In this document: piece after piece, positions 47,801 through 57,000 of the stretch
How the letters are laid out: the number at the start of each line of letters is the position of its first letter
Numbering within the stretch: position 1 is the first letter of the stretch
NCBI RefSeq assembly: GCF_046546515.1
Contig: NZ_JBKHKJ010000016.1
Location: 1 to 64,000 of the forward strand
Length of the DNA: 64,000 nucleotides
Direction of reading: 5' to 3'
From: Parasediminibacterium sp046546515
GTDB lineage: Bacteria; Bacteroidota; Bacteroidia; Chitinophagales; Chitinophagaceae
Position numbers and translations under genes: made by a program
Notes under the pieces: model-generated
What the model saw: the letters and a program-made list of their open reading frames with translations, nothing else
The model's database searches: none
What the model was told of the DNA's origin: nothing

Positions 47801-50534
47801 GGATGGTTGGCAGCGCCACTGGTGCGGTACCTCCATTGGCCCATTTTTGTATTTCCACATTGCTGCTTTTGCCAATGCTTCTCAAGCTGCTTCCCGGCAG
47901 CATAGTTACCGATCCATTAGATGGATAAGCATTGGTATCTGTTACATTGTGGATATAACTAGCGCCTTTCTCCAAAATAAAATTGGTTACGGCAACTAAG
48001 TTGGTCGCCGTTAATGTTGCCCCAGTTTTAATGTCCATTGTTGCCCCTGACCCATAATCACTCCATGATGCACTCGTTGTCATGGAATGACCGCTTTGGA
48101 TAATAAATGTATCGGCAGTTGCAAAGCTAGTGGGCGAAGTTCCACCTCCGGTGGCAACTGTGTTCCAACTAGAAAAAGTAGCGACATCTAAACTGCCTTG
48201 GGAATAATAGGTTTTGGGGGTGGCAGTTTGGAAGGTATCTGATGGGATGGCTATTGTAGAATCCAAATAATAAGCTATGGTAGTAGATGGACTTACCGTA
48301 AAAGAGGCGGGCATTGTAACTTTTGCCCCCGTGAATAAGTTCACAGCTTGTGTACCTACAAATGGTGCAGGCACATTTAGGGTATAGGTTTGGCTGGCCG
48401 TAGTGTTCATGCCCATAAAGTAACTGCCATAGCGAAGGCTATAAAAATTGGCGATAGCCCTGTTTTGTACAGCGGTAGTGCCATCTGCCAGTTGAGGCAC
48501 TGGCTGTTGTATGCCACCATAGGCACTTACGGGGTTGTCAGGCGGCGTGCCACCCGTAGGGTCTTGCGGCGTATAGGGCATTGTTATATAGGTACCGCTT
48601 GGGGTAAAGCGGGTATCTGGCACGGCGGCTTCTACTATGCGTTGGGTATAAGGGGTAATATGGTGTATTTTTGCCAGGTTATTAATGGCATAAGCCCGGC
48701 GGTACAGCATGATAAAAAAGTTTTCCTTATTATATTTAATGGCAATGATGCCGTTTTGCTCGTCTGCCACTGTATAGTTTGGCTGCCCAGGGGTACAAGG
48801 GTTTAGGACTGATGATGGAGCCATGGCTTTATATTGGGCATACATGTCTGGAAGGAAAAGCCACCTGCTTTCAATGGGCGATGAACCTGCATCATTCAGC
48901 ATATCGTAAAAAAATTGTCCATCGTCCACCATTTGTTTCAGCGTTCCTAATAGGGCATTGTCCTGCGAAGCAGCAGGCACCCATAGGCCACCATTATAGT
49001 GCATTGCCCCCGGCACAGATTGATTGCGCCAGCAGATAGCCCCTTCGCTTAGTATTGCCTTAAACCCACCCGCATCTGTGGAAGGGTACCTGAAATAGCT
49101 ATGTATTTTCTCGTGCTGTACAGCCCGATTCAAGATAGTGCTGTCCCCGCTCATCCGGAACATCTCATAAAACTTGCCGCCTAGGTTGCCATAGCAATCC
49201 TGCGACACCCAGCCGGGCTCGTGCGAAGTGCCTTTGGTGGTCATCATATAATAACCACGTCCAAAAGGATAAGTAGGCACGCCAGACTGCGATTCGCTGC
49301 CCGTCCATTCCGCCAGCCCCATTGCTTGATATATATAATTCAAGGCTTTGGATGTGGGTATAGAATTGGCTATATCTATTTTTTGCAAGATCATGTTTGC
49401 CCCATACATGCTCATCGTGCATTCAAGGTCTTGGTTTGTAATGGTGCGCCTATACAAACGACCATTGTCAAAACTTGCCTTGAACATCGTGCTCCAATAT
49501 TGCCGCCTTGTTTTGGTGCCGTTGCCAAAATTAAAAGTAGAATCCAGCCTGTTGCTTATTTGGGCGTAAATCAAAAATGCGGCATAGCCAAGCCTGCCAT
49601 AAGCACCGCCCCAAGCGTTTACAAGTGTACTATCCCTGTTGTAGTTGGCACAGTTAGAGTCAATGGCATTCATTACCTTTTGGATAATAGCAGGGTTATT
49701 GTACCCAATCGTCCAAGAAAGGAAATACGATTGAGCCAAGTATTCTACATCGTTGTAATTGTTGTTGTTGTAAGGCACCATATAATCAGCTCCGTTCAGC
49801 AAATTCGTAATCCGGTTGTTGCAATTGGTTTTTAGGGTTTGCAGGGCTTCTTCGCCATTCGTGTTCCGTTTAGGTGCAACCGTGTAAGATGGAAAAATGC
49901 CCTGTACATCGCTTGCAGGCAGTGGCACGTATGCATTGGTATGGGTATAGGCTTTATAAACACCCACCGTTGGGGCAGTTAGCGTTTGTTGGTAAGTATT
50001 GTATTGCCAGATAGTACCATAAAAAAAGAACCATCCGGTAGAATGTAAACGGATTTTTACCGATGTTTTGCCATGCGTTAAATTAAAGGGCAGCGGCACT
50101 GTCCTGTACCAAAACGACCCCGAAGCAATGGGTGCTCCGCTTTGGTCAATAAATACGTCTTCATCGCTGCCATGCCGGTAGCCCACTTCTAAACCTTCGC
50201 AATCTAGCAGTATGCGGCCGTTGGCTTGCGTGGGGTTATACTCGCTGCCAGACATTTTCACGGTAAAGTAGTTTTGCTGTGCAGAGTCAACCGCCATGGT
50301 AAAAGTAGCTTCTCCACCATAATAGTAAGGGGTACTTTGCGGCAAAAAACGCCTGGCACTGTTGCCATATAAGCCATTATAGGTATCGCTCAATGTATCT
50401 ACAATGCCGTGAGCAGCTTCCTGCATCGGGTTGCCAAATGCCAATACATCCAAAGCTGCCTGCGAAAGGGCACTATTTGTAACTAACAAAAAGCATAAGG
50501 GCGTGAAAAAACTAGTAAGTATATTTTTTTTCAT
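38877..50534 (-). CDS. Giant T9SS-secreted surface protein (giant 1)
   Basis: A 3885-residue exported protein, counted from the ATG at 50534 (MKKNILTSFF); an upstream TTG could add five residues. A signal peptide ends near SALSQ. Residues about 30-760 form an N-terminal module (YYYGGEATFTM, GYRHGSDED, YNNPA, NAWGGAYGRLGYA, ITNQDL, TKGTSHEPGWVSQ) with an all-helical central part. A close relative of it starts the gene at 62481. Long beta-solenoid arrays follow, broken by Ig/PKD-like segments (about 44500-45200). Its last 250 residues or so comprise a repeat-capping module, an Fn3-like domain and a type A T9SS sorting domain (YTVVVYSMLGQAI ... AGTYQIAILKDG). The module may be a carbohydrate-active enzyme; no family was assigned. 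Confidence 0.9.
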   Translation of the reverse strand: MKKNILTSFFTPLCFLLVTNSALSQAALDVLAFGNPMQEAAHGIVDTLSDTYNGLYGNSARRFLPQSTPYYYGGEATFTMAVDSAQQNYFTVKMSGSEYNPTQANGRILLDCEGLEVGYRHGSDEDVFIDQSGAPIASGSFWYRTVPLPFNLTHGKTSVKIRLHSTGWFFFYGTIWQYNTYQQTLTAPTVGVYKAYTHTNAYVPLPASDVQGIFPSYTVAPKRNTNGEEALQTLKTNCNNRITNLLNGADYMVPYNNNNYNDVEYLAQSYFLSWTIGYNNPAIIQKVMNAIDSNCANYNRDSTLVNAWGGAYGRLGYAAFLIYAQISNRLDSTFNFGNGTKTRRQYWSTMFKASFDNGRLYRRTITNQDLECTMSMYGANMILQKIDIANSIPTSKALNYIYQAMGLAEWTGSESQSGVPTYPFGRGYYMMTTKGTSHEPGWVSQDCYGNLGGKFYEMFRMSGDSTILNRAVQHEKIHSYFRYPSTDAGGFKAILSEGAICWRNQSVPGAMHYNGGLWVPAASQDNALLGTLKQMVDDGQFFYDMLNDAGSSPIESRWLFLPDMYAQYKAMAPSSVLNPCTPGQPNYTVADEQNGIIAIKYNKENFFIMLYRRAYAINNLAKIHHITPYTQRIVEAAVPDTRFTPSGTYITMPYTPQDPTGGTPPDNPVSAYGGIQQPVPQLADGTTAVQNRAIANFYSLRYGSYFMGMNTTASQTYTLNVPAPFVGTQAVNLFTGAKVTMPASFTVSPSTTIAYYLDSTIAIPSDTFQTATPKTYYSQGSLDVATFSSWNTVATGGGTSPTSFATADTFIIQSGHSMTTSASWSDYGSGATMDIKTGATLTATNLVAVTNFILEKGASYIHNVTDTNAYPSNGSVTMLPGSSLRSIGKSSNVEIQKWANGGTAPVALPTIPSGWGNLKINVANLNGSWVQGGTLIVNGDLTIAQTGGGTNVFKLVSTGAISDSVKGNFYIQGGRFAVSQVTTGSYGSPYALIVSGNYQQTGGYFTLFDWCGNGDMGYLSVGGNMTVSGGYFLSSGFYSNGNTSSTTIANASTISGISTGMGVAGAGIANGVTVNGTPSGSTITITTNASGANGTALPLFAGTTFTGTTTSGSNQISSVSSTAGLSTGMKIGGANIPYGTTITAISGSTLSISQLAYNSGTVTLVPGTVTFTGDVYASGGNAQTNISCAGNFLLNGGAFGFSIATTLRTHGMQVGGDFTVAGGGTFVNPGNWGTNAGGVNILLYPGASSTSSLTLPNTSTANSNILWTVATGKTINLGSNIGMGKYFAVAGTLNMGSYSFSGGTLNVLSSNGFNFTGTLNTNNTNNIAAYSAVNNIAIGMPVTFSTAGLLFPNTVITQISSTQMGISPASVTATSYTGTFTVAPFAGTVTTAATGTFPALLGASTRNIYSGTNYGFNSSSAQTIGSFSSIKTNAYGGVTSGSNTVTLNTANSNIAVGQTITGTGIPGSTTVTAYDGNVTLTLSANATATNSNLSFSFLDAVPTISTLALSGNKTVTLSAAVKVADTTTLTSATDILNLNGNTLTLGNTGKAHTIRGNGFLQGSTTSSLSLLGTGITGNIPFTSNLNVNNLMVNLPSGAAILGTNLTVNGVLTLTNGKVATGSNNLIMATAGSVTRTNGWVNGYLRKNVATGTNVARSFEIGDTGNYTPVSLTFASVTTAGDLLVSTTTPATAEPHYASFPLSKSKYLNRYWTLVNANTLAFTNYNGTFNYISADSIAGTNTSSLLGSIYSSSWSTGVAATAGTQSETISSRTVLGNVLFAECVGPTLFSLTGGGSSCTAGTAFPIGLSGSQSTVNYQLQNNGTNQGSPIAGTGAAIGFGSLTTAGTYTVIATASGGCSTTMTGYDTIVYPASVTPSVSVAASPATTICAGTSVTFTATPINGGTAPVYQWKKNGSNVGSGGTTYTDTTLNNGDIIVCQMTANNACQTASTANSPNTTITILSKTSSTTNVGVFYGSGYTFNGTTYYLPGTYTYHLTNESGCDSAATLVLSIIPQTYTWKGGTSGSYTSATNWNPSRNNVSASDTLLFDGNNINGSGGTGTVTVSNMATETIAKLMFQNSPTVNFSTNNAKLTINVELALNGTMNDGGNVISLLGNITGNGTHTGFGRIELPSITSIDSGVTLGNLFLVNSNSIIVNGSFAISNDLRVYRPNGTIFNMGVNTTITIGGNIFNNSGNVVTMSNTGKISMTGTSTQSGIMTMAVSSGGSGYTNGSTITFANPNGGVAATATIAVTSGAITGVTITEFGTGYTTAPTSFTGGGGTGGVITCTIAATTAKKYLAVGNHNVQFYNLELANTAANNIMAVGPSNFRSAIVTNALSFTAGNTSGKIGVGEYSSNNFTIGNGSIATTVSMNPGNSFSAYAANAGNVVINATAPVGTIYFDQTTPGTTNSLSGLTLTAGGATLGNAVNTVSLTLTSGTLNDGGNTISVSGNVTGTASGVHTGYGQLKMTASNTSIGGNVTLGNLRLTNSTINASGNFTVANDLRMDRNGGGTLSLGTNTLTLGGNVVNYNTAGNNVFYITASTGGKLSMTGTSTQSIIYAVTLSSGGSGYTVNQTNTPFTILNPNGGVAAAGTFNTNSSGAVSSISLTEYGTGYTVANLPTSFVVTSTGLSGTSGTPAVIACSIAATTSKKYIALGAHNMVTNYLELANTTPNNKVAIAPGTSRSVTVNNGLTFTASNTSGKIVVGEVASNTLQLGGYTSATACTVSMNPANSISTAAAGAGNLYINATASVGTVYFDTTTRGTTNAPALLNNITGGCTIGNDVKLSGLTNTAGILTIAPGATVTLPTSITLGTGVIDASNNTAGIALVAATTIPASTFSPASIGILSVTNAAPTLSQAVSVTNSLALNATTAASYVFANGSNLSLVDGASIICNKTGTGRQALAQIPTTTANTTVNASYTGTVVDTIGIHSELPTVAAVKKLTIGNNGNILLPSNLTTAKNGALTLVVGKLVLGNYNLTLDSGSAVIDTTLTSYVYVNGTGRLIRNKLGTVASLFPIGTASSYAPLTLTNTAGSPNISVGVQTAISNAVADTSKIVKLQWSVTGGSGSNTADITYQFNGTDKASAFSTNANCEVGNYTTAYTKTSVGLPAGTNPYNVTATSQIIAASGTNLYVIGNTDAIYPSCVAGTYIGVTGGDANNPSNWCGGVVPTASTNVTISGTTPMLTTNLSVNNLALSSGLNLNGYNLTVNGTVSGTGAITGSATSGLAMLGTGTLYFDQTSPGDTNVLDTLIVNSSGTVALGNGLNVINLVKPTAGILASGGNLTLVSNAATGTARVAQGGVNGGYITGKVTQQLYIPAKTMRKSSFIGSSVTQRLDSAWQQQIYITGAGTGGTVCGTGGSQFNSNGFDKTQSNKPSMYTCQAVAVNGSRWVSVSNTNATLLSPGTGYSMNIRGDRKVGSCADQLNSYTPAAPVSVVLSATGLLTQGPVTVALNDTANYLYSLLANPYPCQMRFTAFQATNPAINNKMWTYSHYGNGNYTTYSNGLVTNAAAGYDDTKGDFIAIGQAFFVEANKTGTSITFRETHKIDSTIPNFNYFGTSNEQIIRMGLYSTTDTLLDEIAVRYNNQGSKDYTPNWDAESLSSGSQTLASSKPNYSLAISTRPFGLVQDTVTLLITSTQTGSFRLRFKQLTGFAAGSLLLKDKLVGTEQDITLNPIYDFTVTADTNSKGKGRFELIVNQATALPTTFTSLSGKLTNGATVLNWAVANEASIASYAVEHSTDGAVYSSIVSVKAIGKTAYTAMDPAPASGTNYYRIKAISTNGSIVYSNTVLVENSAVNNIYVKLYPSVVTSNQLNLYFSGMEAGAYTVVVYSMLGQAILKKGIDHAGHKTVHTIYLDKTKPAAGTYQIAILKDGKHISNATFVVE

Positions 50535-50631
50535 ATAACAAGTGGGCAAACACGTTTTTTATACGATATATCATGAGCAGCCAATGTTGATAAAACGGAA
50601 AAATAGAAAAACCTAAAAGGGTAAAAACAAT

Positions 50632-50649
50632 CGCACAAACGTTTAAGCG
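50632..50649. promoter_or_regulatory. Operator-like palindrome AAACGTTT upstream of giant 1
   Basis: CGCACAAACGTTTAAGCG is a palindrome in its outer CGC/GCG and central AAACGTTT blocks. It lies about 98 bp upstream of the giant 1 ATG. The 12-base word AAACGTTTAAGC recurs exactly at 62105-62116. Central CG with flanking A/T matches LacI-family operators. Confidence 0.55.
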
Positions 50650-50751
50650 AATTTGCTTAAAATTTTGCTAATTTCAAAATATTATTTATAGGGTGGCAAT
50701 TAGGATTTTTTTTGGGGTATAAATTTTGGATTTGAAGATATAGGCTTTTAA

Positions 50752-50954
50752 ACTAGTGGAGTAATGGACAAAATTGATGCTGTTTTCTGAGTTCCAATGC
50801 CTTAAAAAACTCATACAATACTTGCCAGTACTGCATTTTAGATGTTTTTTTGTAATCAATATTCTATTGGAAATGCTTTGATTGCTTAAAACACAATGCT
50901 AGCCTTAATTACAGGGAATTTGAGCATCAATTTTGTCCATTACCCCAAACTAGT
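50752..50954. mobile_element. 203-bp MITE-like element between the giant genes
   Basis: Perfect 21-bp inverted arms (50761-50781 and 50923-50943), each preceded from outside by ACTAGT (50752-50757 and 50949-50954), enclose 141 bp of non-coding DNA. The size, symmetry and lack of coding capacity fit a non-autonomous element, or else a large RNA hairpin 3' of giant 2. No second copy was found in the window. Confidence 0.5.
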
Positions 50955-50989
50955 AAAAAAGGGCGGAAGGATTATTAAACCCTCCGCCC
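50955..50989 (-). terminator. Intrinsic terminator of giant 2
   Basis: On the minus strand GGGCGGAGGG and CCTTCCGCCC form a 10-bp stem (one G-T pair) with a 9-base loop, followed by six T. It starts 25 bp after the giant 2 stop codon. Confidence 0.85.
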
Positions 50990-51014
50990 CTGAAGATTAA
51001 TTGTTTTATGCCTT

Positions 51015-54000
51015 TTACTGCACCGTTACACTCATCTCATAAACCACGCCTTTGCTATTGGCAGAACTGATAGTAACATTATAAACCCCATTCGCCAGTT
51101 TTTCAGTGATGCTTAGGCTATGAGTAGCAGTGCCGCCGTTATGGCTTACTACTTCTTCATGCACTTTCTGACCTATGCTATTGTACATACTTACTGTGTA
51201 CTTACCTGCTGTGACATTTGACAGTTTCACGTTCAGCACTTTGCCGATGAGTGGGTTAGGGTATAAGTTATACGTTGTAAGTTGTACGTTATACGTTGTA
51301 AGTGCAACTACATTGCTGTAAGCTGTGCTTCCATCTGTGCTTATGGCTTTTATGCGGTAGTATGTAGTACCTGTTGCTACGCTGTTGTCCACATAGCTGT
51401 ATGCCGCAGTAGCCGTGTTCTTGGCTGCTGCTGTGCAGATGCTGGTATAGCTTGCGCCATCGGTTGACTTTTCTACCGTGTAGCTTGTTACCTTGTCCTC
51501 CCCTACTGTGTTCCAGTTGATGGTGGCTGCACTGTTGCTGCTATTCAATGTTGCAGTCGCTGTAATGCTGTTCACTGCCAGCACCGTTGGCTTGAACACA
51601 ATCCTGAACCTATTGGCATAAGTGGCGGCAACAGTGTTGACTACTGCGAAGCTAATGGTGTTCAGGCTGCTCTCAAGTGCAGTGTAGGTTTTGGTATAGC
51701 CATCGTATATATAAGGCGTAAGGCCATTGCTGTTGTAGCTTGAACCATCTATTTGCAATTGGTAATTAGCCTTCACTACCTGTGCCAACTGGATAGCGAT
51801 AATATCGCCCGTTGTGGCTGGCCGCCTGCCATCGATGCTCAATGCCTTGGTGGCGCTTAGTTCCCTTATGGACAGGTTGTCGCTGCTGTTATCCAGTTTA
51901 GGCGCATCCTCGTTGCTATTGTAGCCATTACTATAACTGTCGCTAAAAACAATACTAGCTATGTCCATCTTGTGATATTTTCCACTGCCAGCAGTTTCTT
52001 CCCTTAACAAAGCAAGTGGCAATTTGCTGCTGATGCCGAAAACTGCTGTCTGGTTGCCAGGTGCCTTGGCTGCTTCCGTGAAGCCAATCACTGGGTACTT
52101 AGGATAGCCTTTCTTGTTCTGGATGAATATGGCCTGCCCAGCTTGTATGTAAGGGTTGCTCACCGAGTTGCCCGCCACATAGGCACCTGTTGCGCCAATG
52201 GTTGGGTCCAGGTAATAGTAGTAGCCTTCTATGCTGTCCCTTGTTAGCTTGCTCCAGTCAACAGGGCAAACATAAGGGTTGGCCACCAAGTTGAAGCTGC
52301 TGTCTGTGGCATTGTTCAAAGCGTAAGTGCTGTTGGCATAAGTGCTGCCCGTAACTGCGTTGCTCACGCCTGTTGGGTCATAAGTAACATTGCCCGTAAC
52401 CAATGTGCCGCTTGCCTCCAACCTAGTGGCGTTGTACATCAACAAGCCTAGTGGCGTGTTGGGTATGCCAGTGCCGTAAAGGTTGAAGCTCCTGTCGCCC
52501 CTGATCAATAGCCTGTAGCCCGTGAAAGGCGTTACTAACACATTGGTGTTGGCAACAGTTGCCCAATTGCCATTTATGTAGGTATAGGCCGTTTTCACAC
52601 CATTGGCACTCACGTCAAAGTGGTTCGCATCTATGCTGTTGGGGGTGCTGGTTGTGCCAGCAACACCTGTGCCGCCTGTGATGAACATGCCATAACCACT
52701 CTTGCTATAGCTGCCGCTTTCTTGGTAGGTATTGTACAGGGTGTTGGATGTATTGTACACACTTGGGGCGATGTCGCGGTAGCTGCGGTAACCGCTAGGT
52801 ATGTACCTTTCTACTGTAACCGTGCCGCTGATGCTGCCACTGTTGCCACTTGTGCCAACTGGTGCAAGCGTTCCGCTGCTGGCAATGCTGTTAGATTTGA
52901 ACACCACATTGCTATTGGTTACCAAAGTGCCGCTTTGCAGGGTCAACACGCCCGTGATATTCAACTTGCTGCTGCCACTGCTTACAGTTGCACCGTTGCT
53001 GTTGTTCAAGGTAAGGCTAGCTACAGTGCCCGTGCCGCTATAGGTTTGGGGCGATGTGCCGCCCAGCACCAAAGTGCCTGTGCCATTGATGGTACCGTTG
53101 TTCGTGAAGTTCAATGTTGGCGACAAGCTAACCCCGCTGTTAAGGGACAAGGTTGCACCACTGTTGATAGTCAGGTTCTTTACGCCTTGGCTGGCTGCCA
53201 ATATCGGCGATTTGCTTGCAGAGGCTATCACCACGTCAACATTTGATGTCGGTACGCCATTGCTCCAGTTGGCTGCCGTGGCCCACGCCGTGCTTAATGC
53301 GCCTGTCCAGGTGGTGGCGGTTACCACCACGTTGCCCGTGTTGCCAATTACATAGTAATTATTCCCGCTTGCAGGGATAGAAAGCCCAGATGCTGTTAAA
53401 GTATAAGGGTTGCTGCCTGTTGGCGTGCCAAGGTTGCTTACTACATAAGAAGTCTTGTATGTACCCAGCTCGCAGGTGCTGCCTACAAGGAAGGCCGAAG
53501 AAAAATCTGCCGTGTTGAACTGGTACTGCACCGTTGCCGTTGTTGCCGCGCTGCCCAATACGCCCCATTGCAGTTTCAGCACTTGCGTGCTGTCCCCTGG
53601 CTGGTTGGTATAAGTATTTTGTACACCAGTAGACAAATTGGATGTACCTGTTGTATTAGTAATATTCAATGGCGCATAACTTGTAGTTGTCCCTATCGGG
53701 AATAGCGTTGCTGAGTTGCCAACTGAATTCCTTGTGAATACACCAGTACTATTGGTTACCACATAGTTGCTGCTGCTGTTGCCGCTGATAGTTGCCCCAG
53801 AAGCCAACACAAGGTTGCTCGTGCCAAGGGTAATTTTGCCGCTTGTCAATGTCAATGCACCATTTACAGTAGCTCCCTGCGATTGGTTCAATGTAACACC
53901 GCCTGCGTTGTTGATTACCAAATTATTGATGACATTTGTAGCTGCAAGCGCTTCTACGCCCATTGTAGTGGCGACAGTGCCTGTGTAGCTAAAGTTGGCA

Positions 54001-57000
54001 GTGCCGGCATAAGTTGGCACGCCGCCAAGCACCAAGGAGCCAGTACTAGTTTTATTGTATGTAAAGGAAGAACCTGCGCCCATCGTTAAATTGCTGCCAT
54101 TGGCAAATGTGGAGGTACTGGCATTGGTGCTGTTCAAGGTAAGCCCATTGGTTACCGCGATTGCTTGGCTCAACGTAGGGGATGCATTCGTTACCACCAA
54201 ATTGCTTATTGTCGCTGGGCTGAATGTTGATGCAGGTATAGTAGTTGCATTAGCCAATGTAACCGTCGCATTCGCATTGCTCGCATCTATCACGCCGCTT
54301 GTCCTTGTAATGGTTGTGGCGTACATACTAAAACTTGTACCGCTTGCCAAGGATAATGTCCCTGTTGTCAATGTAAGTGCACTAGTAACTGCTACCGAAT
54401 TGCCAAGTACAACTGTACCACTTGCGCCGGTATTATTGAGAGAAAACCCACTAAAGTAATTAGCTGCTGGGTCGAAATAAAGGGTACCAAAAGCAACCGT
54501 TGTGGAAGTTATATTTATAGTACCTACCGCTGTACCAGAAGATACACCACCACGGAAATAATTGGTACTGGCCATGCTGATTGAAGACCCAGACGCTAAA
54601 CTTGAGTTTCCAATTTGACCACCCATATAAAGCGTGCTAGTACTATTAGAGAGGGTAAATGACCCAGTAGTATTTGCACCAGTAAAGGTTAGTGCCCCTG
54701 CTAAAATCAAAGAACTGTTTGAAGGAAGTACAACCGTGTTGGATGCCGTTGTATTGGCCAGTTCCAAATTGATAACATGTATTTGACCACCAACCGCTAC
54801 ATATTTAGTGCTGGTAGAAGTAGCAATTGTTGGAGAAGTAACTGAACCAGAGGTAGCAGTGCCATCCACAGAATAACCAGTAGGTGCGGATGTATAACCT
54901 GCTCCAGGATCTGTAATCGTAATTGCAGATACAGCCCCAGTGTTAACAGTAGATACTAGCCCCTTGGCTGGAATTGAGAATGATCCACCAGTAAAAGTTA
55001 CAGTGGCTGCGCCAGCAGTTAATCCGTTAGTATTGCCAGCGGCAACTGTACCTGTACTAATTAAGCCAGAAGCAGTGGCCGTACCCGTCATAGATAATTT
55101 GCCTGACGAGCCATTTACTTGTATCCTTGCAGGCGTGTTATTAAATAAATTGCCGCCAAAAGAAAGGGTATAAGCACCATCATTCAAATGTGCGCCAGTA
55201 ACACTACTAGATGTCCTTAAAAAGGCAACATCACCACTTACAGCAACATTCCCCCCTAAAGCAACAGATGCAAAGCATGAAATGGCTAAATTGCTCAAGG
55301 TAAGTGTGCCACTTGAAGTGCCCAAGGTAGGGCTAGTGGCATTTGAAAAGTATAGTGCAGCCCCCGCTGGGATAGCAGCAGTTGTAGCTGTAGAAATCGT
55401 AAGCGTTGTTCCTGAAATAGTGGATACCGTGGTGCCACTTGCAATGCCACTAAATATTGCTGACACATACTGGCCAACAACAATAGAAGAATTGGCAGCA
55501 GACAATGTGATGCTGGTTGATCCACTTGCAGTAGCGGAGCCACCCGTTGTTTGTGTGGTAACTGGCGACATATTAATCCTGCCAGTTCCAGAAACAGTTC
55601 CTGTGCCCGTTACATTTCCAGACACAACAATATCCTTCCCACCGTCTGCTAATGTGCCACTAGTAAGCGTAAGGTTACCAATACGGGAAGGCGCAGATGA
55701 AACAGTTACAGTATTGCTACCAGTTGCTATTTCCAATGTAGCTAATGTGCCGCTACCAGATATAGTTGCATTGTTAGCTGCCGATGTCATTGAAATTTTT
55801 CCCGTGCCAGAGTGGCTGCCCGCAACACTTAGGTTGCCAGAAACCGTTAGCGTAAAGCCTGCATCAGCTAAAGTGCCTGCTGTTAATGCCAGGCCTGTAA
55901 CTGTTTTAGAAGCGGCTAGGGTATATGTGCCTGTTGAATTTATCGTTAATATTCCTAACGACCCTGAGGCAGGGGCCAATTCATTGCCTGCGGTTGCACC
56001 AGTGCCGTTGTAAGTTACTGGAACGCTAGTATTGTATATAGGCGCGCTACCTGCAAAACTACCACCAGTCCTAATAAGGCTACCATTTACCGTGAGGCTA
56101 CTTGCAGCCAATGTAAATGTGCCTCCCGTAAGTGTTACTGTGCCAGTTACCGTTTGCGCCCCACTGGTTATGGCTGCCCCATTTGTATTGTTTATTGTTA
56201 AATTATAAATATTTCCTGTGCCAGTAATTGACTGTGCAGTGCCTGTTGATGCAAGGTTTAAAATACCTGTAGAGCCAGCTATCGTTCCATTATTAATGAT
56301 GCTTGCACCATTTACAGTAATGGTAGCACCGCTGCCCAAAGTAACAGTAGCACTGCTGTTTATGCTTAATGAATTGACTTGGACCGTAGTACTTGCAGCA
56401 ACCAAAGGGGCAAAAGTAGTACCAGAAGGGATAATGGCATCCAATGTTGATGTTGGAAGTATCCCACTACTCCAGTTGCTGGCAGTAGCCCAATCGGTGC
56501 TTGTGCCACCCGTCCAAGTGGTATAAGTAAGTGCGACAACAGCACCTGTATTCCCCAATATAAACTGGTTAGTGCCACTCGCGGGCAATGTAAGCCCAGT
56601 ATAACTTGTAGCAGTTGCACCTATTGAAACAGATGAATAACTATTTATGTAAGAAGAACCATCATATTGCCCAAGGTCGCCGGATACTGGTGCCGTAAAC
56701 CCTGAAGCAAAGTTGCCGCTGGTGTAGCCAAAAGTAATATTAGTGTTTACAGATGGGCTTGCCAAGGCAGACCATTGTACGTTTATTACACCTGTAGAAG
56801 TATTTACAGCAGTAGTGCGGAATGCCGCATTAGCAGTAATGTTTGCACTTGCGCTTGCATCCTTGTTAGTAATGGTAATAGGTGTATAGTAATCTGTACC
56901 TGCATTGGTAAACCCTATTGGGAAGACCGCAGAAGCATTGGCAGCTATACCATTTCGGGTTACAGTACCACCGCTTGACAAAATATAATTACTGCTACTA

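Larger units (their letters stand above)
50535..51014. other. Intergenic region between the two giant genes
   Basis: The 480-bp gap carries the operator-like palindrome for giant 1 (50632-50649), the 203-bp inverted-repeat element (50752-50954) and the terminator of giant 2 (50955-50989). A TATTTTTC box on the minus strand near 50600-50610 with a TTG 22 bp away is a weak promoter candidate. No gene is seen. Confidence 0.6.

Noticed and set aside
55282..56013. 243-codon plus-strand frame and many other long frames opposite the giant genes
   Set aside because: They are antisense shadows of low-complexity Ser/Thr/Gly-rich coding DNA, which rarely produces stop codons on the other strand; their products are Val/Pro/Leu-rich without domains.
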